Origin: Vicinamibacterales bacterium
GTDB lineage: Bacteria; Acidobacteriota; Vicinamibacteria; Vicinamibacterales; UBA8438
Length of the DNA stretch: 64,000 nt
NCBI GenBank assembly: GCA_958296065.1
Contig: CATQHX010000076.1
Coordinates: forward strand, 1 to 64,000
Direction: 5' to 3'
The notes below the pieces were generated by a model. It was not told the origin of the DNA. It searched no databases and saw only the letters and a program-made list of their open reading frames with translations. Numbering within the stretch: the stretch's first letter is position 1; the number at the start of each line of letters is the position of its first letter. This document shows, one piece after another, positions 51,392 to 60,823 of the stretch. Made by a program: the position numbers and the translations under genes.

Positions 51392-52786
51392 GTGCAGACC
51401 CTGACCGACCAGGTGACCGCCCTCGATGGACTGGTGTGGCAACCGCTCGCGATGCCGCTCGTGCTCGTGGTCGTCGGCATTCTCATCACGATCCGGACCG
51501 GGTTCGTCCAGGTGCGGCAATTCCCCCTCGCCGTGCGGCGCACACTGGGCAGCGCCACGGCGAAGCCGGGGTCGGCACGTGGCGAAGGCGCCATCACGTC
51601 GTTTCAGGCGCTGTCCACGGCATTGGCGTCGACCGTGGGCAACGGCAATATCGGGGGGGTTGCCACCGCCATCCTCATCGGAGGTCCCGGAGCGATCTTC
51701 TGGATGTGGGTCACGGCGGCCGTCGGGATGGCAACCAAGTACGCCGAGGCGGTCCTCGGTGTACGGTACCGGGTCACGCGCGAGAGCGGCGAGATGGCCA
51801 GCGGACCGATGTACTACATCACCCGCGGCGTGCCGCACGCTGCAACCGGCAAGGCCCTGGCGTGCATGTTCGCCTTCTTCGGCGCCGCCACGGCACTGTT
51901 CGGCACCGGCAACATGGCGCAGTCGAACACCATCGCGCGCACCTTCGCGGAGGCAGCCCGCGACCTGACGGGACTCGACGTGCCGCTGCTGGTGCCCGGG
52001 CTCCTCATCAGCACGGCGGTAGGCCTCGTCCTGCTCGGGGGAATTCGCCGCATCGCGGCGGTAGCCGAACGCCTCGTGCCGTCCATGCTGGTGCTGTACG
52101 TCGGTGCCGCGGTCGTTTACATCCTGCTCAACGCGGGGCAGATCCCGGCCGTGCTCAGCCAGATCGTCGCGAATGCGCTGCAGCCGGCGGCCGCGTTCGG
52201 CGGTTTCGTCGGCGCGTCGGTGGCACAGGTCATCGCCGCCGGCGTCAGCCGGGGGGTCCTGTCGAACGAGGCAGGCATGGGCAGCGCCCCCATCGCGCAT
52301 GGAATCGCGAGGGTCGAGCACCCGTCGGAACAGGGGTTGATCGGCATCTTCGAGGTCTTCGTGGACACCATCGTCGTGTGTTCGATGACCGCGTTCATCA
52401 TCCTGACGTCAGGACTCTGGACCGATCCGGCGTATCAGGGAGCCAGCGGAGACCTGACGGCCGCCGCGCTGGGCACCTCCGTGCCCTTCGCCTCGCTGAT
52501 AGTGGCTCTCTGCTCGTTACTGTTCGGCTTCTCCACCCTCATCGGCTGGTCGTACTACGGCGAGAAGTGCATCGAGTTCCTGTTCGGATCGAGCGTCATC
52601 AAGCCGTATCGCGTGGTGTTCACGATCATGGTCCTCGTCGGCGCGGTCGTCTCCGTGCCGCTGGTGTGGGCCATAGGCACACTTCTCAACGGTCTCATGG
52701 CCTTTCCCAACCTGATAGGGATCGCGTTCCTGGTGGGAACCGTACGGTCGCTCACGCTGGACTACTTCGCCAAGCGGTCGACATAG
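51392..52786 (+). CDS. Alanine or glycine:cation symporter (AGCS) family transporter
   Basis: 464 residues with about ten membrane helices. Signatures are RTGFVQVRQFPLAVRRTLG, GAITSFQALSTALASTVGNGNIGGVATAI, GGPGAIFWMWVTAAVGMATKYAEAVLGVRYR, SGPMYYI, VSRGVLSNEAGMGSAPIAHG and GWSYYGEKC. It imports alanine or glycine with sodium. GTG at 51392 is chosen because GGAG lies six bases upstream; a TTG at 51380 is possible. Together with the previous gene it may form an amino-acid uptake pair. Its last 25 bases overlap the 3' end of the convergent thiE. Confidence 0.94.
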   Translation: MQTLTDQVTALDGLVWQPLAMPLVLVVVGILITIRTGFVQVRQFPLAVRRTLGSATAKPGSARGEGAITSFQALSTALASTVGNGNIGGVATAILIGGPGAIFWMWVTAAVGMATKYAEAVLGVRYRVTRESGEMASGPMYYITRGVPHAATGKALACMFAFFGAATALFGTGNMAQSNTIARTFAEAARDLTGLDVPLLVPGLLISTAVGLVLLGGIRRIAAVAERLVPSMLVLYVGAAVVYILLNAGQIPAVLSQIVANALQPAAAFGGFVGASVAQVIAAGVSRGVLSNEAGMGSAPIAHGIARVEHPSEQGLIGIFEVFVDTIVVCSMTAFIILTSGLWTDPAYQGASGDLTAAALGTSVPFASLIVALCSLLFGFSTLIGWSYYGEKCIEFLFGSSVIKPYRVVFTIMVLVGAVVSVPLVWAIGTLLNGLMAFPNLIGIAFLVGTVRSLTLDYFAKRST

Positions 52787-53400
52787 GCCCGCACCCGGGC
52801 GACGGGCGCCTCCCCGGCCAGCAGGTCACCGATCACTGCGACGGAAGCGGCGCCCGCCTCCAGCACCTCGGGCGCTCGCTCCAGCGTGATTCCACCGATG
52901 GCCACAACAGGGATCGCGTCCGCCGAGGCCACCGCATGGCGCACCGGTGGCAATCCCACGGGCCGATAGCCGGTGTTTTTGGTGGACGTTGCGTAGACCG
53001 GACCGACAGCCACGTAGGTCACCGGGCCTGCCAGAGCATCCCCGAGCTGGTCGGCCGTGTGCGTCGACAGCCCGACGATCGCGTGCTCCCCCACAACGTG
53101 GCGGGCATCCCGAACCGGCAAGTCGTCCTGCCCCAGATGCACGCCGGCCGCTCCGCACACACGGGCAACGTCGGCACGATCGTTGACGACGATCGCCGCT
53201 CCGTAGCCCGATGCCCGTGCGACGACGGCATCGCACCATCCCTCCAGCACGCCGCTGCCGACCCCGGGCGCTCTCAGTTGCAGGAACCGAGCGCCACCGT
53301 CTAGGTACGCCGCGGCGAGGTCAGGAACCGTCCAGCCATGCCGAGCGGCCAGGCCGGCGTCGACGATGGCGTACAACGGCGGGAAACCGGCACCCATCAT
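52762..53400 (-). CDS. thiE: Thiamine-phosphate synthase
   Basis: 212 residues of the TIM-barrel ThiE/TenI family. PPLYAIVDAG, AAYLDGGARFLQLRAPG (the pyrimidine-phosphate region), IVVNDRADVARVCGAAGVHLGQDDLPV, GLSTHTADQL, YVAVGPVYATSTKNTG and VVAIGGITLERAPEVLEAGAASVAVIGDLL are all typical. It couples HMP-diphosphate and thiazole phosphate. Its ATG overlaps the stop of pepP as ATGA. It is the last gene of the long pil-lipoprotein-pepP unit and overlaps the AGCS gene tail to tail by 25 bases. Confidence 0.92.
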   Translation of the reverse strand: MMGAGFPPLYAIVDAGLAARHGWTVPDLAAAYLDGGARFLQLRAPGVGSGVLEGWCDAVVARASGYGAAIVVNDRADVARVCGAAGVHLGQDDLPVRDARHVVGEHAIVGLSTHTADQLGDALAGPVTYVAVGPVYATSTKNTGYRPVGLPPVRHAVASADAIPVVAIGGITLERAPEVLEAGAASVAVIGDLLAGEAPVARVRAYVDRLAK

Positions 53401-54554
53401 GCGCCGGCGGACACCAGTCCGTCCGTATCGATGAGGCGCCGGCACGCGGGAGTGAGCACCTCGATTCCCGCCTCGGTCATCAACACATCATCCTCGATCC
53501 GCACCCCGCCGAACCCGGGAACATAGACGCCGGGCTCGACGGTGAACACCATCCCCGCTGCCAGCGTCAGGTCGTCCGGCTCGTCGGGGCCCGCGCGGCG
53601 CTTCCCCACCCGCGGCAACTCGTGCACGTCGATCCCGAGTCCGTGACCCGTACCGTGGCCGAAACGGTCCCCGAGCCCGTAGCGCTCCAGCACCGTTCTG
53701 GCGGCCGCGTCGACCTCGCTCGCGGGTACACCCGGAGCGCTTGCAGCCATCGCCGCCACCTGCGCTTCCCGCACCGCCCGATGCAGCCGAGACGCCTCCG
53801 CGGTGGGTGCGCCGACCGACACCGTGCGCGAGACGTCGACGCAATACCCCTGATGGACCCCGCCGAAGTCGAGGATGACGAGATCCCCCTCGCTCAGCCT
53901 CCGTTCCGTCGGATGGGCATGCGGCAAGGCACCATTGGGACCGGAAGCGACAATGGCATCGAAGGCCTGCCGCTCGAAACCCGCCTCTTCGATCAGCCGC
54001 TCTATGTCCTTCGCAACCTCGATCTCGCTGCAACCGCGCCGCGCACGGCCGCAGGCGGGCACGATGACGGCGGCGAGCATCTCACCGGCCTCTCGCAACA
54101 CCTGCGTCTCATGCCGGTCCTTGATCACGCGTGCGCGCTCGACGAGCTCGACGGCCGGCGTCAAATCCGCTGCCAAGGCCCGCTGCAGCCAAGTCCACCG
54201 TCGCACGCTGAGATGGTCGGCCTCGATCGCGACCCGCCCCGCCGGCCGGCGCCGCAGAAGGTCGCACAGGGCCTCGTCGTAGGTGCTCTCCACCCGGACC
54301 ACTTCCAGTTCCGGCGGCGCGACCCCGTCCCGCAAGAGGCGATCGACAGCCTCGACGTACCGGAAGTCGATGACGAGTTGCAGAGCCGGGGGATCGCGTG
54401 CGACGACCGCGACCCCGGCGCTCGCACGCAGATTCAACAAATAGAAGAGGTGCGGAAGTGCCGTGACGACCAACGCATCCAGACCACGATCTCCCAGCTC
54501 CCGCCGGAGCGCCGACGTTCGAGCGGCCAGCCGTTCCCGCGGTGCGAAACGCAT
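53397..54554 (-). CDS. pepP: M24 Xaa-Pro aminopeptidase
   Basis: 385 residues. A creatinase-like N-terminal domain (~1-135) precedes the pita-bread catalytic domain. Metal ligands are visible as Asp in ILDFGG and VDVSRT, His in GHGTGHGLGID, Glu in FTVEPGVYVP and Glu in GVRIEDD. It removes N-terminal residues before proline and is dinuclear Mn/Co-dependent. It lies six bases after the PKD lipoprotein gene and overlaps thiE by four bases. The position in the pilus operon is probably not functional in itself. Confidence 0.92.
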   Translation of the reverse strand: MRFAPRERLAARTSALRRELGDRGLDALVVTALPHLFYLLNLRASAGVAVVARDPPALQLVIDFRYVEAVDRLLRDGVAPPELEVVRVESTYDEALCDLLRRRPAGRVAIEADHLSVRRWTWLQRALAADLTPAVELVERARVIKDRHETQVLREAGEMLAAVIVPACGRARRGCSEIEVAKDIERLIEEAGFERQAFDAIVASGPNGALPHAHPTERRLSEGDLVILDFGGVHQGYCVDVSRTVSVGAPTAEASRLHRAVREAQVAAMAASAPGVPASEVDAAARTVLERYGLGDRFGHGTGHGLGIDVHELPRVGKRRAGPDEPDDLTLAAGMVFTVEPGVYVPGFGGVRIEDDVLMTEAGIEVLTPACRRLIDTDGLVSAGA

Positions 54555-54560
54555 GCCGGG

Positions 54561-55895
54561 TCATTCTACGACGACCCGAATGGTGGTCTGGCCGGTGCGA
54601 TTCGCGCTGTCGACGACCGTAAGGCGAACGATGAACTCGCCCGGCGCCGCATAGACATGGCTCGCAGTGGAACCATCGGCAGCCTCGCTGCCGTCGCCGA
54701 ATTCCCAGCGATATTGCACAATTTCTCTCCCGGCGGGTGCCGTGGATTCCTGTGCGCCGAAGACGACCCTCTGTCCCGCAGCCGGCACCGGTGGAGAGAC
54801 GGTGACGACGGCGACCGGACGGGCATCGACGATATCGACGGTCGCAGAAGCCGAGCCGACGTTTCCCGCGTCGTCGGTCACGTTGAGGACGACGGTATAC
54901 GTGTTGGCCGACCGGTACACGTGGCTCGCCGTGATACCGCTCCCCGTGCTTCCGTCCCCGAAGTTCCAGGCATGGGACACGATGCGCCGCCCCGCAGCCG
55001 CGGTCGACAGGCTCGCATCGAAGTACACTTCGGCGCCGGCGCTGGCCGGAATCGGGGAGACGGAAAACGAAGCGTCCGGGGGCCTTCCGGCCGCGATCGT
55101 CACAGTTCCCGTCGCTTCCGCCGAACGCTCGAACGAATCGGTCACGGTCAATCGCACCAGATACGTGCCCGCGGTCGAATAGACATGTGCGAGCTGCTGC
55201 CCCGAAGCACGCCCTCCGTCACCGAAGTCCCATTGGTAGGCGGCCACCAGTCCCGACGGATCATGGGTGCACCCGGCCGTGGCCGGCGCTCCGACCGGGC
55301 AGTCGGCGGCGCTGAATCGCACCTGATCGAACACGCTCGGAGCCGGCGGTGTGACTTCGAAACCGGGCCGCACTGCGAACGGAGGGATAACCGCGCCGGC
55401 CGGCAGGAGACGAATCCGTACCCTGCGCTCGACCGCCCCCGAGAAATCGTCGGCCACCGGTGTGACCATCAGCGTGACGACGCGACCGAGATCCGCTTCC
55501 CCGGCCGCGTTCCGCGACGGCGCGGGGGCACGGTACGAGAACGCAGCGTTGCCGGCGGCATCGGTCACTACTGATCTGCGCGAGAGTCGCCCCAGATCGT
55601 GAGCAGTGGAGCCCTCCACGATCCGCGCCGTGAGCCGCAGGTCAGCGATGGGCTCTCCATCGGGACCTGTAGCGGTAACAGCGACGAGCGCCTCGGACAG
55701 GCCATCGGCGGGCAGCACGTCGGGGGTGGCGCTCAGTCGGATGGACAGCGCGAGGGTGGACGGCCCGGCAAGCGTCCCCGGCCCCAGGCCATCCTGGAGA
55801 CATCCGGACAGGCAGGCGGAAAGCGCAACACCCGCCGCCCAGCGGTACGCCGCGCCTGTGCCTCGGACGAACTCAGCGGAGCATCGATCCTGCAT
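54561..55895 (-). CDS. Lipoprotein with Ig-like domain and three PKD domains
   Basis: 444 residues. The signal peptide ends in a lipobox LSGC, so it is lipid-anchored. An Ig-like/invasin-type domain (~50-155, LPADGLSEALVAVTATGPDGEPI) is followed by three PKD domains, each with a WDFGDG-type centre (YQWDFGDGGRAS, HAWNFGDGSTGS, YRWEFGDGSEAA). PKD domains mediate protein or carbohydrate contacts at the surface. It follows a second lipoprotein and pilQ in the same unit, which suggests a link to the pilus or outer membrane but does not prove it. Confidence 0.85.
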   Translation of the reverse strand: MQDRCSAEFVRGTGAAYRWAAGVALSACLSGCLQDGLGPGTLAGPSTLALSIRLSATPDVLPADGLSEALVAVTATGPDGEPIADLRLTARIVEGSTAHDLGRLSRRSVVTDAAGNAAFSYRAPAPSRNAAGEADLGRVVTLMVTPVADDFSGAVERRVRIRLLPAGAVIPPFAVRPGFEVTPPAPSVFDQVRFSAADCPVGAPATAGCTHDPSGLVAAYQWDFGDGGRASGQQLAHVYSTAGTYLVRLTVTDSFERSAEATGTVTIAAGRPPDASFSVSPIPASAGAEVYFDASLSTAAAGRRIVSHAWNFGDGSTGSGITASHVYRSANTYTVVLNVTDDAGNVGSASATVDIVDARPVAVVTVSPPVPAAGQRVVFGAQESTAPAGREIVQYRWEFGDGSEAADGSTASHVYAAPGEFIVRLTVVDSANRTGQTTIRVVVE

Positions 55896-55904
55896 TGCCT
55901 CGAT

Positions 55905-56507
55905 TCATTCCATCGGTCCCGAGTCGGACCAGTCGGCAAACCCCACCGTGATCGCGCCAGCAGCCTCGATCCGGACGCCGGCGTGGTCGCGTCCGTAGAA
56001 GGTGATGTGGGCCAACGTGTTGATGACGACGTCTCCACCTCCATCCCGGAGCCTGACGAGCGGAGGCTCGAGCTTTGCGGAGGCACGCACGAGGACGAAG
56101 TCGCCGGTCTCGCCGTCGAAGGAGACCGCCAGGCTCAGCGCGCCGTCCCACGGGTGCGGCACGTCGATGCCCGGCGTGTTGCGCCCGTCGGTGCGCGCGT
56201 ATCGCACGCGGTAGCGGTCTATGGTTGCGAAGACAGCCCCGGTGGGAGCGGCCGGGCTCACCGTCGCGGATGAGTCCCTTGCGACCAACCGCAGCGTCAC
56301 CTGCACCGTATCCTGGTCCACTGTCCCGTCCGTCAGGACGTCGGACTCCACGAACATGCGGCGTGCGTCCCCGGTCGCACCAGCCGGCGGCGCTTCGATC
56401 CTCTCGACCACCAGCTCGACGGTCGAGCGTGACGAGGTCGGGTTGGCGGCGCACGCGGCCATCGCCAAGGCGACGGCGAGGCACGCAACCGGGGCGTGGC
56501 GACTCAC
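55905..56507 (-). CDS. Uncharacterised lipoprotein between pilQ and the PKD lipoprotein
   Basis: 200 residues. The start GTG 56507 (AGGGAA before it) gives the signal peptide SRHAPVACLAVALAMAAC with an AMAAC lipobox. The mature part is beta-rich with no recognised domain; it contains alternating hydrophobic strands (VELVVERIEAPP, QVTLRLVARDS, RYRVRYARTDG, ALSLAVSFDGETGDFVLVRASA, VVINTLAHITFYGRD). An ATG at 56558 would give a longer, charged N-terminus. Position and signal suggest an envelope lipoprotein co-expressed with the secretin. Confidence 0.6.
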   Translation of the reverse strand: MSRHAPVACLAVALAMAACAANPTSSRSTVELVVERIEAPPAGATGDARRMFVESDVLTDGTVDQDTVQVTLRLVARDSSATVSPAAPTGAVFATIDRYRVRYARTDGRNTPGIDVPHPWDGALSLAVSFDGETGDFVLVRASAKLEPPLVRLRDGGGDVVINTLAHITFYGRDHAGVRIEAAGAITVGFADWSDSGPME

Positions 56508-56592
56508 CTTCCCTTTCCGGACCCGCTCCTCCGCCCTGTGCACACGGTTCCGCTGCATTCGCTACCCAGCCCCTCGCTGTGCGATCGCCCCG

Positions 56593-58032
56593 TCAACGCA
56601 CGATGCGGGGCGTGAGAAAGATCAGGAGCTCATCGGTTCGGCGCCGCTCGGCCCGGTTCCGGAAGAACCAGCCCAGAATCGGAACCCGGTGAATTCCCGG
56701 CACGCGGCGATTCGCCCGTGTCCGGGCGCTCTCGTAAATGCCTCCGAGGACCGTCGTCGCGCCATCCGCGACCTGTACGGTCGTGCTGGCGCTCTGGGTG
56801 ACGATCGGCGGCACGCCGTTTACCTCGCGCGCAAAGTCGGCGAAGTCGTTGCCTATCTCGATGCGCATGATCACGGTGTCTCCGGTGGTGACTTGCGGCG
56901 TCACGGCAAGACGCAACGCGGCATCGCGAAAGGTCACCGTCACCGTGTTGTTTGCCACGGTCTGGATCGGAATCTGATCGCCCTGGGTAATGATGGCCTG
57001 CACGTTGTTCTGGGTCGTGATCCGCGGATTCGACAGAATCCTCACCTGCCCGTCGCTCTCCGCGGCGGAGAGCACGACGTCCAGATTCAAGGAGCCGTCT
57101 ATCGCGCCGAGGGCCAACCCGAGCGCGGCGGTCGGCGATGCCGCGCCGAGGTCGACCGCGGTTCCGCTGTTTTCCGTCTCCACCGCCCGCGGATCGGCGC
57201 TCGTCGTCGCGGGCCCCTGCACGGCTCCCGCACGGCCGCTGATTCCGCCGCGATTCGGGAAGGCCAGAGCGGTGGTGTTGCCGATCTCCGGCGCAACTCT
57301 CCCGGCAATCCCCCATCGCACGCCAAGCTCGCGCAGATAGTCCTGGCTCGCCTGCACGATCCGCGCCTGAATCTGCACCTGCGGTTCCGGGCGATCCAGC
57401 TCATCGATCAATGCCTGCGCGGGCCCGACACGTTCCTGCAAGTCGGCGATTATGAGCGTGTTCGTGCGGTTGTCGATCTGTACTTGCCCACGCGGCGACA
57501 GCACGGTCCGCGTAACGAGATCCCCCAGATCCGCAGCACGCGCGTATCCCAGGGTGCGAGTCACGACCACCAGCTCCCCTGCCAGCGCCTGCTGCTCCTC
57601 ACGCACGCGCCGTTCCTCGCGCTCCGCGGCCAGCGTAGACAGTGGCGCGATACGCACGACGGTCCCGTCGACCTCGTACCCCAGCCCATTCGCGCGCAGG
57701 ATGACGGCCAAGGCCTGATCCCAGGGAATGTCGACCAGAGCTACGTCGACGGTGCCCGCCACTTGCGGATCGATCACGAGATTGAAGCCACTGATCTCGG
57801 CGAAGGTCCGAAGTACCGACCGGAGCTCCGCGTTCTGGAACTCCATGGAGACCGGTTCACCCACGTAGCCCCCGGAGGGATCGATCGCCGGCTCCGGAGA
57901 CGCCTGCGCGCGCACCGTACCAACCGGGAAAAGTCCCCGGTGCCCCTCCATCGGCACCTGACTTCCACCGATCGCCAGCAACACCAACAGGCGAGACACG
58001 AGCCGCGGCCGAAACGCACAGATCCTGCTCAT
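56593..58032 (-). CDS. pilQ: Type IV pilus secretin PilQ (short form)
   Basis: 479 residues, shorter than the ~700 of Pseudomonas PilQ because the N-terminal AMIN repeats are missing. A signal peptide is followed by an STN-like domain (VSMEFQNAELRSVLRTFAEISGFNLVIDP), one N1-like domain (NTLIIADLQERVGPAQALIDELDRPEPQVQIQARIVQ) and the secretin pore domain ending GIHRVPILGWFFRN-RTDELLIFLTPRIV. It forms the outer-membrane pore for the pilus. Its ATG overlaps the pilP stop as ATGA. Confidence 0.93.
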   Translation of the reverse strand: MSRICAFRPRLVSRLLVLLAIGGSQVPMEGHRGLFPVGTVRAQASPEPAIDPSGGYVGEPVSMEFQNAELRSVLRTFAEISGFNLVIDPQVAGTVDVALVDIPWDQALAVILRANGLGYEVDGTVVRIAPLSTLAAEREERRVREEQQALAGELVVVTRTLGYARAADLGDLVTRTVLSPRGQVQIDNRTNTLIIADLQERVGPAQALIDELDRPEPQVQIQARIVQASQDYLRELGVRWGIAGRVAPEIGNTTALAFPNRGGISGRAGAVQGPATTSADPRAVETENSGTAVDLGAASPTAALGLALGAIDGSLNLDVVLSAAESDGQVRILSNPRITTQNNVQAIITQGDQIPIQTVANNTVTVTFRDAALRLAVTPQVTTGDTVIMRIEIGNDFADFAREVNGVPPIVTQSASTTVQVADGATTVLGGIYESARTRANRRVPGIHRVPILGWFFRNRAERRRTDELLIFLTPRIVR

Positions 58033-58436
58033 CGGTCCTCTGTCAGCGCCGCGCTCAGCGACAGGTGCACGATGCGCCGGGTGGCGGCCAGCGGGCCGCC
58101 TCGTTCACGCCGCACGATCACCACACCGTCGGCGGTCACCGACCGCACCGATCCGTCGAACAGCCTCTCGCCGCCCCGCAACAGGTGACTCCTGCCGTTG
58201 CCGGACTCCAGGACCGCGACATAGCTGCCCCCGATACGCACAAGGCCCTGCAGGGTCAGCGCGTCGACGTCGATGCCAGCGAGGCCGCGAGGCCGCACCG
58301 TATGCTCCGGCGCGCCGTCTTGTCGCAAGGGACTCACGAAGGGGTCACGTTGCCCCTCGTCCTGCCCGACCGCCGGTCGTGAGTGACCCGCCAGCGCTCC
58401 AGCCAGTAGCAACGCAGTTGTCGCCGTACGCCTCAT
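58029..58436 (-). CDS. pilP: Type IV pilus assembly lipo/periplasmic protein PilP
   Basis: 135 residues. A short signal sequence (MRRTATTALLLAGALAG) leads to RDPFVSP and a compact beta domain (LQGLVRIGGSYVAVLESGNGRSHLLRGGERLFDGSVRSVTADGVVIVRRE), typical of PilP, which bridges PilNO to PilQ. No lipobox Cys is visible, so it may be soluble or held by partners. It overlaps pilQ by four bases and follows pilO by 18 bases. Confidence 0.82.
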   Translation of the reverse strand: MRRTATTALLLAGALAGHSRPAVGQDEGQRDPFVSPLRQDGAPEHTVRPRGLAGIDVDALTLQGLVRIGGSYVAVLESGNGRSHLLRGGERLFDGSVRSVTADGVVIVRRERGGPLAATRRIVHLSLSAALTEDR

Positions 58437-58454
58437 CGACTCAGCCTCTCCGCC

Positions 58455-59036
58455 TCATCCGCTTGCACCCTCATCCAGGTCCGACGTGCGCAGCACATAG
58501 GTCGTCGCCGTGCATGTCACCGAGATCGTCGCCGCGCGGGTCGCGGGGACGAGAGCGCGGATCGACATCTCGCTGACCGTGACGACCCTCCGCAACCGGC
58601 TCACCTCGTCCAGAAACGTAGTGAGACCGCGAAATTCACCGGTCAGCTCCAACCGAACCGGCCACTCGTCGAAGTACTCCCGCGGTCGCACCGCGGACAG
58701 GGTGAAGGCATCCATCGTCAGACCCGATCGGGACGCGAGCTCTTGCAGACTCCGCAGGAGGGCCGAAGCTTCGCGCGGCTCCGGCAGGGTTCGACCCAGC
58801 ACCTCGCGACGACGTCGCAGCCGCTCGATCTCGGCCTCCAGGCCCGGCAACCGGCCGGCCTCGCGCCGGGCACGAACGACCTCGGCGCGACTCTGCCCCA
58901 GCTCCACCCGGCGCATCGCCAGCAGGTCGCGCTGCGGCCCCATCCACAGGATGCGAAGGGCCGGCACTGCCGCCAGCGACGCCAGAACGCCCGCGACCAA
59001 CAGGCGCTTCCCGGTTTCTTCCGACAGCCCGGCCAT
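58455..59036 (-). CDS. pilO: Type IV pilus inner-membrane platform protein PilO
   Basis: 193 residues. One N-terminal transmembrane helix (LLVAGVLASLAAVPALRIL), a coiled coil (~45-85) and a ferredoxin-like domain with LTGEFRGLTTFLDEVSRLRRVVTVSEM, the usual PilO segment. It forms a heterodimer with PilN. ATG 59036 shares one base with the pilN stop (TGATG), so translation is coupled. Confidence 0.88.
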   Translation of the reverse strand: MAGLSEETGKRLLVAGVLASLAAVPALRILWMGPQRDLLAMRRVELGQSRAEVVRARREAGRLPGLEAEIERLRRRREVLGRTLPEPREASALLRSLQELASRSGLTMDAFTLSAVRPREYFDEWPVRLELTGEFRGLTTFLDEVSRLRRVVTVSEMSIRALVPATRAATISVTCTATTYVLRTSDLDEGASG

Positions 59037-59611
59037 CACGGCCGCGCCCCCGGCGCCGGCAACGACACCCGCAACTCGAAGCTGACGATGTCCCGACCAT
59101 CGAACCACTCGCCGCGCTGCGAATCGACGAGCTCGACCAGCAAGTCGAGTGCATCGGCAGCCTCCAGCGCCGCGACATACCCTGAAACACCTTCGAGAGT
59201 CGCCGCGTGGCCAAGCACCAGAACGCCCGCGCCGTCCTCTCGCACCTCGCTGAACCAGAGGTCGTCCGGAAGCACACCGCTCAGGCGGTCCAGCATTCGC
59301 GCCGCTGTCTTCCGCCGGACGTGAAGGTCTTCGATGAGGTCTACCAGTCCCTGGAGATCAGCCTGCAGCGCCTCCGCGGCGCGCACCTGGTCCACAGCCG
59401 GCGCCAGGCTCCGAAGGGTTGCGCCCGCGCCTGCCATTGCCGTCGCAACCTCCGCCCTCTCCGCTTCCAGCGCCCAGATCCACCACACCGTCAGGACCAG
59501 CACGGCGGCCATGGCGGCGGTCCCGCCGACGACTGCGCTCCCGGCCGGCCAACCGGCGTTGCCGTGCGCGATACGGTCATCCTGCGAAGCGAGCAGGTTG
59601 ATTCGGATCAT
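59036..59611 (-). CDS. pilN: Type IV pilus inner-membrane platform protein PilN
   Basis: 191 residues. The start MIRINLLAS is the cytoplasmic motif that inserts into a groove of PilM. One transmembrane helix (AMAAVLVLTVWWIWAL) and a periplasmic ferredoxin-like domain with ISGVLPDDLWFSEV-like segment (LSGVLPDDLWFSEV) follow. Its ATG overlaps the pilM stop by four bases. Confidence 0.9.
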   Translation of the reverse strand: MIRINLLASQDDRIAHGNAGWPAGSAVVGGTAAMAAVLVLTVWWIWALEAERAEVATAMAGAGATLRSLAPAVDQVRAAEALQADLQGLVDLIEDLHVRRKTAARMLDRLSGVLPDDLWFSEVREDGAGVLVLGHAATLEGVSGYVAALEAADALDLLVELVDSQRGEWFDGRDIVSFELRVSLPAPGARP

Positions 59612-60681
59612 CGGTCCCCCACCTGGCGGAGCGCGAGACCGGCGGCCACCCCTGCCGCCGCCGCCACGTCCGCCAACTCCCCACCCGCGGCGCTCACAAC
59701 GTCCATGGTCATCGCCCGGAAGGGATCGAATCGTTCGACCGATGCGTCGAAGCGCTCCTCGATTGCCGCGGCGAATTCCCGTCCCCGCGAGGCACCGCCA
59801 CTGAGCACGATGCGATCGAGGCGGGCGGAGGCCGGCTTCGCTGCGAAGAAATCGAAGGTCTTCTCGACCTCCAGCAACAGCCTCTCGGTGACCTCCCGCA
59901 CCGCAGGTTCGGGGGTGTCCGCGTCCTGGCCGCGACCACCGCCCTTCTTGAGCTTCTCGGCCTCCCCGAACGTGAGCGAGTGCGCCGCCCGTAGCGCGTC
60001 GGTATACGCGTTGCCTCCGGCTGCTATGTCCCGGGTGAATACCGAGCGCCCCCCGAGAACGATGTTGACGTTGATCGTGCTTGCTCCCGCATTGAGCAGA
60101 GCCAGGGAACCACCACCGTCCAAGCCGCCATACGTCGCGTACGCGTTCTGCAGGGCGAATGCGGCTACGTCCACGACGATCGGCACGCAGCCGGCCTGAG
60201 CGACCACGGCCGCGTAGTCCGCGATAGTGCTCTTCTTCGCCGCTGCCAGCAGAACGACGATGGTGGGACCCTCGGAATCCGCCCCGCGTCCGACCACCTG
60301 GTAATCCAGGTTGACGTCACGCAGCTCGAACGGGATGTGCCCCTCCGCTTCCCAGGCGATCGAGCCGGCGAGCTCGGCCGGGCTCATGCGCGGCATCGAG
60401 ATTTCCCTGGCGACCACAGCACTGCCCGGCAAGCACAGCGCCACATCACGGCCGCGAATGCCGGCTGCTTCCAGGACGTTGCGGATCGCGTCCGTCACCA
60501 CGGGACCATTGACGATCGCACCCTTGGCGAGACTCTCCGACGGCATCGGCTGCACGCCGGCCCTGGCCACCAGCCCGCCGGTCGCCGAGCGTGTCACCTC
60601 CACTGCCTTGACACTGCTGGAACCAATGTCCAGGCCGACGAGCGACGCCGGTCGCGGCAGGAAACGGGAGAGGATGCCCAT
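59608..60681 (-). CDS. pilM: Type IV pilus assembly actin-like ATPase PilM
   Basis: 357 residues of the FtsA/actin fold. VGLDIGSSSVKAVEV is the phosphate 1 motif, then LPGSAVVAREISMPRM, SIAWEAEGHIPFELRDVNLDYQVVG, and near the C-terminus IVLSGGASRGREFAAAIEERFDASVERFDPF. It recruits PilN to the cytoplasmic face. ATG 60681 gives the family start; no good ribosome site precedes it, and two upstream in-frame starts cannot be ruled out. It is the first gene of the nine-gene minus-strand unit pilMNOPQ-lipoprotein-PKD lipoprotein-pepP-thiE. Confidence 0.92.
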   Translation of the reverse strand: MGILSRFLPRPASLVGLDIGSSSVKAVEVTRSATGGLVARAGVQPMPSESLAKGAIVNGPVVTDAIRNVLEAAGIRGRDVALCLPGSAVVAREISMPRMSPAELAGSIAWEAEGHIPFELRDVNLDYQVVGRGADSEGPTIVVLLAAAKKSTIADYAAVVAQAGCVPIVVDVAAFALQNAYATYGGLDGGGSLALLNAGASTINVNIVLGGRSVFTRDIAAGGNAYTDALRAAHSLTFGEAEKLKKGGGRGQDADTPEPAVREVTERLLLEVEKTFDFFAAKPASARLDRIVLSGGASRGREFAAAIEERFDASVERFDPFRAMTMDVVSAAGGELADVAAAAGVAAGLALRQVGDR

Positions 60682-60823
60682 CCGAGAGACCACGGACACC
60701 CCTAAAGCAAGCACCATGCCGTTTTCCGCGCCCAGTCTCGCGAAGCGCCGGGACTGCATGGTCTCCACCCTGCCAGAGGTCCGGGCGCCGCTTCGCCGCT
60801 CCGCTGATCGCAGGGGTGCCGCC

